DNA of 64,000 nt from E44-bin32 sp034430595 (GTDB lineage: Bacteria; Chloroflexota; Anaerolineae; Anaerolineales; E44-bin32), in contig DAOUEL010000078.1 in assembly GCA_034430595.1 (NCBI GenBank), forward strand, positions 124,001 through 188,000, given 5' to 3'. Shown one piece after another: positions 50,220 to 56,948 of this stretch. Within the stretch, counting starts at the first letter, position 1. Each line of letters begins with the position of its first letter. The notes under the pieces are model-generated. The model was not told where the DNA came from and made no database searches. It was given only the letters and a program-made list of their open reading frames with translations. The position numbers and the translations under genes are program-made.

Positions 50220-52436
50220 CTAGTGGCGGTTGTATTTAATGGGTTTTGCCAATTGCCCACCACCCAGATCGTAGGATAGATAAAGCTCGCCCGCCTTCTC
50301 ATCACAGGTGTACTGTGCTGCCCCGGTCAGCCCATTTGAGAGGGAGGGTCCCATGCCACTTAGCAGGTCACCGTCTCCAGGCACCTCCTGCCCATTGATC
50401 AGGATCTTTTGCGTCATGCTGACATTGTCGTCAAGCAGGGAGAAAATGAGGTGGTCGACATTGTCGTTGGCGTATTCGGCCGAACCGTCACCGGTGATGT
50501 CGAGCAGCACCTGGGCCAGCACGCCAAACCCAGAGCCGCCGCCGGTTTGATCCAGTTCGTAGGCCACGAAGTAGTTGTACTCTCCGGTGACGACCGACTG
50601 CTGTGTAAACTCCAGGCGCCAGACTCCACCCATGCTGTCGATGCTGAAGAACCCCGGATCGGTATTCTTGAAAGGTGCCGCTAGGTACTCGGCGAAGCTG
50701 GGCGTATCGATGTCCCACACACCAATCAGGCAGGTATCGCAGGTCGTCTGCGCGGTGGCCGGCTGGTCGACGGTAATCTCCAGTTTAACCTGGCGGGGGT
50801 TGGCAAGAATGGTACCGGTTGCCGTGAAGAGGGCGACATAGTTCGCGCAGCCCGTCTCGCGATCGACAGCGACCGGAAGCCACTGCGTGGGTGTTGGTAG
50901 TGTCCCGATCACCTGCAGCACTTCCGCGTCCGTTTTCGCGAGAGCAATATGGAACCCTTTTCCAGGCCCGAGCGAGAGCAGGTATCTGCTCAACGAAAAA
51001 TCTTTCACATCGAGGTCCAGTGGCTGGCTTGCCTTGAACAGGTATGTTTCGTTGTACTGGATCTCGGTCTTGATTTGCTTCTTGTTTGAATCCACAACTT
51101 CCCCGTTAACGAAGGCCTGACCGAAGGCATGCCAGATTTGGTCGATGTTGGTATAACCGCTCAGTGCTGCAATTTGCTCGGCCGCACCTCCCGATGTGGG
51201 CAACAGGGAAATCAAACTCAGGATGGCCGGGATGTCATGATCTGGGCGGTTGTTGAGGTATTGAAAGAAGAGGTACGCCTCGTAGCTCATCTCGACGATC
51301 GGCTTGTAGCGCGAGTAGGAATTGAAGGTAGACAGCCAGCGGTGCTCCAGGTCTATCGATGGATACACGAGATTGCTAAAGAACTCGGCCGAACCTTCCA
51401 CCCACCAGTCGGATGCTTTGAGGACGACCTTTGGGACGGTGAAGTGTGTGTATTGAAAACAGTGAAAGACCTCATGTGCGACGATCTGCTTGAAGGCCTC
51501 GGGTGTCTTGCCCAATGAAACGGGATAGAGCGCGATCGTGCAGGGATTTCCAGCCTGTGCGCCGGCCGAGTCAGCCCAGGTGACGAAATTATTCTTCTTG
51601 GGCAAATCGAGAACCGTAAAGACAAAGTTAATCGATTCCTGTGCACCGTAAGCGTTGTAGTGCTTGACGGCGGTCTGGGCTGCTTCGAAGGCCGCATCCA
51701 CCCAGGGTTTCTGGGCACCGCCTTGTGATCCCCAATCGAGAGGATAGTAGAGGCGGTAGGTATTTCCGTTGAAGGAAAAATTTTGATATTGAAAACAGGC
51801 AATCGCCTTATCTTTAGGGAAACCGTCGAGAGCGAGGCTCTTGCAGTTTACCAGCAAAGTTCTGCTTGAAAGCCCGGGAGCGCGGGAAGCAGCCTGCTCA
51901 GCGGAAACGCTGTACGCATCGAGTGTCTCGGCGTCGGGGGATAGCGCCTGCAGTAAGCGCTGCAGTTCGGCAGTTGTCTGTGTATCGCCGCTCTGTTCGA
52001 TATAACTGCGTACCAGACCCAGGAAACCGGTGGCCTCACCGAAGGTGACCTCGCCGATTTCCGGAACTGCCTCGGCCTCAAGCGCTCCGGCAAGGTAGCG
52101 GGTGAGAGTCAGCAGCCCCTGCTCCTGGCTCCATATTCCCGCAGCGATGTTTTGTTCGAGTAGCGCCCTGAAATCCGCCGGGAGCTCATTCGGTTCCTGG
52201 TAGGGAACCTCGAGCGGTCCTTCCAATGAGGTGGGGACAAGAGCAGAAGTATCAGCTGTGGATGACGCGGCACCGCCGTCCTGGTCCCCGGACGGACCAT
52301 CAGAGGCTGCGCCATGCGTGCCTGCAGGGCGATTGCAGCCCGCGGATAGGAGCAGCACGAGCAGGAATGCTCCAATCATTGGCAGGATACGTTGCGGCGA
52401 ATTGGTTTTCCACAGCTTTGGGCTGCTACGCTTCAT
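50220..52436 (-). CDS. lipoprotein with HEXXH metallopeptidase-like domain
   Basis: A 738-aa lipoprotein (lipobox LSAGC). After an Ala/Ser/Gly tether and a helical region (about 70-190) comes a zinc-peptidase-like segment: H321-E-V-F-H325 in IVAHEVFHCFQYTHF, then E347 in WWVEGSAEFF. The HEXXH plus a downstream EGxAxF glutamate matches gluzincins (thermolysin/M9-like). The C-terminal 250 residues are beta-rich with a CDTC pair and no known family. AGGAGA precedes the ATG. It lies 46 bp after the 827-aa gene. It could process cluster proteins or external substrates; activity is untested. Confidence 0.7.
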   Translation of the reverse strand: MKRSSPKLWKTNSPQRILPMIGAFLLVLLLSAGCNRPAGTHGAASDGPSGDQDGGAASSTADTSALVPTSLEGPLEVPYQEPNELPADFRALLEQNIAAGIWSQEQGLLTLTRYLAGALEAEAVPEIGEVTFGEATGFLGLVRSYIEQSGDTQTTAELQRLLQALSPDAETLDAYSVSAEQAASRAPGLSSRTLLVNCKSLALDGFPKDKAIACFQYQNFSFNGNTYRLYYPLDWGSQGGAQKPWVDAAFEAAQTAVKHYNAYGAQESINFVFTVLDLPKKNNFVTWADSAGAQAGNPCTIALYPVSLGKTPEAFKQIVAHEVFHCFQYTHFTVPKVVLKASDWWVEGSAEFFSNLVYPSIDLEHRWLSTFNSYSRYKPIVEMSYEAYLFFQYLNNRPDHDIPAILSLISLLPTSGGAAEQIAALSGYTNIDQIWHAFGQAFVNGEVVDSNKKQIKTEIQYNETYLFKASQPLDLDVKDFSLSRYLLSLGPGKGFHIALAKTDAEVLQVIGTLPTPTQWLPVAVDRETGCANYVALFTATGTILANPRQVKLEITVDQPATAQTTCDTCLIGVWDIDTPSFAEYLAAPFKNTDPGFFSIDSMGGVWRLEFTQQSVVTGEYNYFVAYELDQTGGGSGFGVLAQVLLDITGDGSAEYANDNVDHLIFSLLDDNVSMTQKILINGQEVPGDGDLLSGMGPSLSNGLTGAAQYTCDEKAGELYLSYDLGGGQLAKPIKYNRH

Positions 52437-52482
52437 GGGTTCGTCTCCTTACTCGACAGTTCGCTCACGATGTGTGGCGGGT

Positions 52483-54966
52483 CTATTGCCCGAAAGACTG
52501 GTTCGGGTCACCCAGGATCGAAGCGCTCTTGCTGCAGGGGTTGTAAACCCACAGGTCCATCTCGCCGTTCCAGTACCATGTGCTCCACGCGCTCTGTGCG
52601 TCGTTGTAGGAGGTCCACGGGTTCCCCCAGTAGTTGTTGATGGTCGGCTTCAGCACGACCGGTACGAGCTGCGTTTCGCCCAGTCCCAGCTGGGGCAGCG
52701 GCACGTACATCGACTCGTACAGGTAGTACGCATAGTCAGCCTTCATCTTCTGTTTCGTCGATGAAATCCAGTCGTTGAAGTTCTGCGCGTGCTCGGCCGA
52801 TACCACGACCGTGGTGTCAATAAAGAGCGTGCCCTTCTGCCCCGGCTGGCCGCTGCAGAAATCCGCTTCAAGCGGAACCGTGGGATCGCGCGTGACCTTG
52901 AGTATCATCGTCGGTGGCTGGTAATCCCCGAACGGATCGGGCTTGACGGGCACCCCGTCCGGTATCCAGCTTACGGAGCTGGAAAGCGCGTACTGGGCTG
53001 CTTCAAGCCCCTGCTGCAGGCCTTGCTTGAGCTGTTTTTCGGCCTCGGCCCGCCAGGCTGCTTCCGCCTCGCTGACTGCCAAATCAAAAGCCGCATCGGT
53101 CAGGAAATCCCCCGGTTTAATTGCGTCGGTGACCTCCGGGGGGATATTGAGCTGCGCTGCAGCCTGTGAAGCCAGGTACTCCAAGCCTTCGTTCATCAAC
53201 TGGTCGAAATTCGGGATGCTGGGCGGGATGCCGAGCGCCATCAGGCCGGCATCGAGCAGCGTGCCCAGACAGGCTTTATTGCAGATCACGTCGGGCACGA
53301 AATTCGCCACGATGCTGACGACGGTGTCCTTGAGGTCGTTATAGGCGGTGCTGACCCAGTTCACCGCGTCGACGACAAAGTCGACCACCGCCTCGTACCA
53401 GGATTTGCTCTTCGGTTTGGGCGGGCAAAATTTATCGCCTGCTTTGTACGATGCCGGAACGCCGCCGATTTTGACCGTGGTGTCTTTCGTGACGAGGTAG
53501 CAGCCCACATGCCCATTTTTGGGGGCGACGATGCCGTGGTAGCCGGCGATCTCAACGATAAAAGGTTTGAGCGGCGGCGGCACCGGCGTCGGGCAACCTG
53601 GTGCGCTCGGATTCTGCTGGCATTCCTGGCCCTTCTTGATGACGTCGGCTAAGGGGTCCTCGCCGTACCACTGGATGCGCACCGGGTTGCTGGCCGAGCC
53701 TGCGGCCTGCTGGTTGTACACGGGTATGATCCGGAAGTAATAGGTGGTGATGAGCGGCGGCATGATCTTGCCAGTATCGACGAGGTTAACGAAGTTGCCA
53801 GGCTGCTGCGAGGCGCCCGTCATGATCGGCGCCCCGGGGGCCTCCGGCGTCTGCTTGGTAAAGATCGCTTTCACCCAACCCAGGAGCTGGTTGAACACCT
53901 TGCCCGCAGCCTGCCAGGCCTGCTGGAGGAAATTCTGCTTCGCCGGCTGGGATTGTGAGCCGGCTGGAGGCTCGATGGCCAGGCTCGAGACGTCGACCGT
54001 AAAGGTGCAGTTGACGCAGGTAACATCCCATTCAACGACCAATCCCGGCGGCGAGAACAGGTCGCCCTCCGTCTTGCTCGGAAACGGCATCAGGCTGGCT
54101 TGGAGTTTACCGCCCTGGATGTTTGGCAGGACCGTCTCCCACTTGAAGGTTTGATAATTGCCCTTCGGGCTGGTGGAAAACTCGATATCTGTTGTCCACA
54201 CTCCTCCTGCAAAGACCTCCCCCATCTGTGCCCCTGGGATCGTCTTCCCCAGCGAGGAAGCTAGAAGCGAAGCGCCCCCGGGGAGAGCGAAGGTCGTGTG
54301 GATTGAGCTTCCCGGTGTCCAGTTGTCGATACCGCTCTCCTCGCCGGTCGGGCAGTCGGGCGAGTTCAGGTGCAGATCGAGGGCGAAGAGGTCGCCTGGC
54401 TTTGCCGGCGGCGGGTCGAAGACAAACAATCCGGATGCGCCGCCCGGCTGTACCGGCACCCGGATCGATTCGCCCGAGGCCTGAATGTTCCTATAGATTC
54501 GCCGGAAGGTAAGCTTGACCTCCTCCGCTGGTGGATCGCAGCCGAGGATGGTAAGCGTATTCGTACCACTATAGGGGACGACATCGACTGGCGCTTCGCT
54601 TGTTCCGGTCGCTGTCGGCGTCGGTGTGGGCGTCGCCAGACTCGAGGCCAGTGTGGCGGTAGGCGTATCCCTGCGCGGAGGTGGAGGGCTGGTCGGCGTA
54701 TAGCGCGGGGGCAGCGTTGGTGTTGGGGTGGGCTGGCGGCCGATCGGCGTCGACGTCGGGATTTCACGCTGTGCCGGCCTGGCGAAGCTGACTTGACCAT
54801 CCTCACTGATCACACCCGAGGCTGGCGAGCTCTCTCTAGGGGTTATGCTTCCAGCCGAGACGGTCCCGACCGGCAAGAACGAGGTGGCGAGCACCGCGGC
54901 CAGCAGAATCAGATGTATGCCAACTAAGCGCACCCGCTGTTTCGGCCCTTTTTTTTGCTTTAACAT
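52483..54966 (-). CDS. large exported protein, paralogue B
   Basis: An 827-aa protein with a Sec signal (basic MLKQKKGPKQR, hydrophobic core about 15-35, likely cleavage near VSA-G). A Pro/Thr-rich segment (TPTPTLPPRYTPTSPPPPR) follows, then beta-rich modules, an FN3-like strand pair (TYYFRIIPVYN), a Cys-containing helical part with WVSTAYNDLKDTVVSIVANF and GIPPSIPNFDQL, and a beta C-terminus rich in Trp/Tyr. From the FN3-like part onward it parallels the 999-aa protein, but it lacks the N-terminal LysM-like module. GGAGG lies five bases before ATG 54966; upstream in-frame residues look non-coding. Function unknown. Confidence 0.72.
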   Translation of the reverse strand: MLKQKKGPKQRVRLVGIHLILLAAVLATSFLPVGTVSAGSITPRESSPASGVISEDGQVSFARPAQREIPTSTPIGRQPTPTPTLPPRYTPTSPPPPRRDTPTATLASSLATPTPTPTATGTSEAPVDVVPYSGTNTLTILGCDPPAEEVKLTFRRIYRNIQASGESIRVPVQPGGASGLFVFDPPPAKPGDLFALDLHLNSPDCPTGEESGIDNWTPGSSIHTTFALPGGASLLASSLGKTIPGAQMGEVFAGGVWTTDIEFSTSPKGNYQTFKWETVLPNIQGGKLQASLMPFPSKTEGDLFSPPGLVVEWDVTCVNCTFTVDVSSLAIEPPAGSQSQPAKQNFLQQAWQAAGKVFNQLLGWVKAIFTKQTPEAPGAPIMTGASQQPGNFVNLVDTGKIMPPLITTYYFRIIPVYNQQAAGSASNPVRIQWYGEDPLADVIKKGQECQQNPSAPGCPTPVPPPLKPFIVEIAGYHGIVAPKNGHVGCYLVTKDTTVKIGGVPASYKAGDKFCPPKPKSKSWYEAVVDFVVDAVNWVSTAYNDLKDTVVSIVANFVPDVICNKACLGTLLDAGLMALGIPPSIPNFDQLMNEGLEYLASQAAAQLNIPPEVTDAIKPGDFLTDAAFDLAVSEAEAAWRAEAEKQLKQGLQQGLEAAQYALSSSVSWIPDGVPVKPDPFGDYQPPTMILKVTRDPTVPLEADFCSGQPGQKGTLFIDTTVVVSAEHAQNFNDWISSTKQKMKADYAYYLYESMYVPLPQLGLGETQLVPVVLKPTINNYWGNPWTSYNDAQSAWSTWYWNGEMDLWVYNPCSKSASILGDPNQSFGQ

Positions 54967-55043
54967 ATCGTCCTCCGGTGCAATCCGCACATCTATCGAG
55001 TCGGATCGGCTTGCCAAAGAATCCCGTTTTTGAATCCGTCCTG

Positions 55044-55691
55044 CTACGGCATGTGGGGAAGCGCCAGGCGGGCGATTTCCTGAGTCATGCTGAACGCCTG
55101 GTCCTGCTGATCCTCCGGGTGCCATGTGACGACCTGGAAGACCTGGTCCCCGACCCGTACCCGCAGCAGCCCGGACATAAAGACTGCCTCGTCCCCTAGC
55201 CCGGCGACGGGGGTGGGAACCACCTCAAACATCGAAGCGCTGCTTTCGTTATCGGCCTTGAACTGGTCAGCCGTTTCATTTGTTACTTGCAGGATGATCA
55301 TCTTGCCGCCAGACTGGCTGGTGAGCATACAGCTCCGGTAGGGGCCGATGCTCTCGGGCGCGGCATCCGTCGCCATAGGTTCCTCAAAGAAGCTTTCAAC
55401 CTCGGCCTGGGTGAGCATTTCGCAGGGGTTGAAACCGGCCAGGATGTCATTTCCCCCGCCCGCAGGTGCTGGCGCATTGTTCTCGCTTTCCTGGGATGGT
55501 GGCAGCGCGCTTTCCGAGGCCGCAGGCGAGCTAGAGTTCTCATTGGATGGAGCCGCGGGGGCTTCTTCTTTCCCGCCGCAGGCGGAGAGCAGCGCCAGCA
55601 TTAAAACCATGGCCGGGATTTGAAGCCGTAATCCGTGCCGGGAGTGGGAATCCTTCCAGAAGATAACAGGGGAATATTCGATTTTCGACAT
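55044..55691 (-). CDS. DUF3558-like lipoprotein
   Basis: A 215-aa lipoprotein (lipobox LSAC) with an Ala/Ser/Glu/Asn-rich tether. The C-terminal domain (about 85-215) has FNPCEMLTQAEVESFFEEP, then YRSCMLTS, VTNETADQFKA, and VPVAGLGDEAV-like TPVAGLGDEAVFMSG. The paired Cys and GLGDEA motif recall DUF3558 lipoproteins of Actinobacteria. ATG 55691 has AGGAG seven to nine bases upstream; the longer frame to 55775 does not. It sits between the paralogue B gene and the second LamG-like lipoprotein. Confidence 0.65.
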   Translation of the reverse strand: MSKIEYSPVIFWKDSHSRHGLRLQIPAMVLMLALLSACGGKEEAPAAPSNENSSSPAASESALPPSQESENNAPAPAGGGNDILAGFNPCEMLTQAEVESFFEEPMATDAAPESIGPYRSCMLTSQSGGKMIILQVTNETADQFKADNESSASMFEVVPTPVAGLGDEAVFMSGLLRVRVGDQVFQVVTWHPEDQQDQAFSMTQEIARLALPHMP

Positions 55692-55807
55692 CGGTTGACT
55701 CCTTGTCTGTGTTTGTTTGTTTTGTTTTCTCTGTTGCAGCAGCCGACGTATGGAGGGGGCTCTGGGTGGTCGCATACGGCAGGCGTGGAAAACCAGTCCT
55801 CCCTCGA

Positions 55808-56527
55808 CTAGGGCTGCGTCACTTGAAGGTTATCGAAGCGGACTTCGCTGAAACCCAGCGAGCCTCCACCTGCGCCCAGGCCGATCTCTCCATTCGGGTA
55901 ATAGGAGGCGTCGAATTCCCGTTCAAGCAGAAGCTCGCCATTCAGGTAGAGCGAAAGATTTTTACCGATGCAGTCAGCCCGCAGATGGTTCCATCCGGGT
56001 TGGATCGTCCCTTCAGATAGCGGGTACATTCGGGCGATTTGCTCTTCACCATCGAGGTAGTCGGTGATCTCGGCCAGGCCATCGGCGCTGATCCGCAGGA
56101 AATAGAAATTGCCTTTGAGCTGGCTGCCGCGACAGATGATGTATGCGCCGGCTTCTTCGCCGGAAACGAAGCGGACGTCGACTTCGACCTGGACATCACC
56201 ATAGCTCTCGCTGGATGACGCCGTGACGAGATCGTAGGCAGCCTGGTTATTGTTAATCCAGGCTCGGAACTCGCCGTCGGTGCACTCGTAGCCCTGGGTC
56301 GAGCCGGCTTGTAGCTTCCCGAAAAGGCAGTTTTGATTTGAGAAGTCATCCTGAAACGCAGCGCCGGATAACGCAGGCTGTGGAGATGGACTGCTGCACG
56401 CGGACAGGATCGAGATCGTCAATAGAAGGAGAATGACGGCAAGCTGTGGATGTGCTGGCTTGCTCCCTTCGGCGTGACCTTGTGCAAACGAATTGCTGCA
56501 GAAACGGGCCATTGTATTTGTCTCCAT
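55808..56527 (-). CDS. LamG/DUF1080-like lipoprotein, paralogue B
   Basis: A 239-aa lipoprotein with an unusually long basic N-region before the hydrophobic core and lipobox LSAC (Cys near 45). The beta-sandwich domain parallels the product of 49476-50153: FQDDFSNQNC, GDVQVEVDVRFVSGEEAGAYIICRG, FYFLRISADGLAEI, NHLRADCIGKNLSLYLNGELL, GEIGLGAGGGSLGFSEVRFDNLQVTQP. Two extra Cys near the start of the domain may form a disulfide. It begins 11 bp after the 66-aa gene. An internal ATG at 56512 would shorten the N-region. Confidence 0.68.
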   Translation of the reverse strand: METNTMARFCSNSFAQGHAEGSKPAHPQLAVILLLLTISILSACSSPSPQPALSGAAFQDDFSNQNCLFGKLQAGSTQGYECTDGEFRAWINNNQAAYDLVTASSSESYGDVQVEVDVRFVSGEEAGAYIICRGSQLKGNFYFLRISADGLAEITDYLDGEEQIARMYPLSEGTIQPGWNHLRADCIGKNLSLYLNGELLLEREFDASYYPNGEIGLGAGGGSLGFSEVRFDNLQVTQP

Positions 56528-56538
56528 CTCTTCAGCCT

Positions 56539-56739
56539 CTAGGATTCCAGTTCAGTTCCGTCCACGTCTGGGGCTGTACCAGCGCCAGCGGAGGCATCGC
56601 CGAGATCGCGGTCAGGAACTTCATTTTCGATTCGATCAGCAAGCCTTCCCGGATCTTCTCCGGGCAGAACCTCAAACCAGCTCACCGACCATTCGGTGGT
56701 GTTGACCCGCCGGATCAGGCGGCGAAAGACACGGCGCAT
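56539..56739 (-). CDS. small 66-aa protein, first gene of the surface cluster
   Basis: ATG 56739 follows GGAGGG with an ideal 8-base gap. The product has a strongly basic, possibly amphipathic start (MRRVFRRLIRRVN) and an acidic second half (LPGEDPGRLADRIENEVPDRDLGDASAG). It has no signal, Cys or known family. It ends 11 bp before the next gene, so it heads the operon. A perfect 12-bp palindrome overlaps the outer edge of its ribosome site. It may be a regulator, leader peptide or partner of the XRE-STAND protein. Confidence 0.5.
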   Translation of the reverse strand: MRRVFRRLIRRVNTTEWSVSWFEVLPGEDPGRLADRIENEVPDRDLGDASAGAGTAPDVDGTELES

Positions 56740-56752
56740 GGGGGCATCCCTC

Positions 56753-56863
56753 CAGGTCGACCTGATCTTATGACATCCCGAGAGCTGTAACTTGACATTT
56801 CTTGCCAAGATTGACGCCATAGCTTTATAATGCAACCGGCCAGCACCCCTCTGCTGGCCTTTT
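56753..56863. promoter_or_regulatory. divergent control region with palindromes and 5' terminator-like hairpin
   Basis: Between the surface cluster and the STAND regulator lie three elements. CAGGTCGACCTG (56753-56764) is a perfect palindrome at the edge of the 66-aa gene ribosome site. TTGACATTTCTTGCCAA (56792-56808) is an inverted repeat with 5 of 6 arm matches. A plus-strand TATAAT (56826-56831) is followed seven bases later by GGCCAGCA-N6-TGCTGGCC-TTTT (56838-56863), which looks like an intrinsic terminator. The two repeats are candidate operators for the XRE domain; the hairpin may attenuate the regulator gene or cap its mRNA. Confidence 0.5.
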
Positions 56864-56948
56864 AAGCAGAACACGAGCGTCTCCACGAACAGTACACCCC
56901 TTCTGCGGGGTAATCCGCCTGCGGAGCACTCGAGGAGATCGATCTTCG

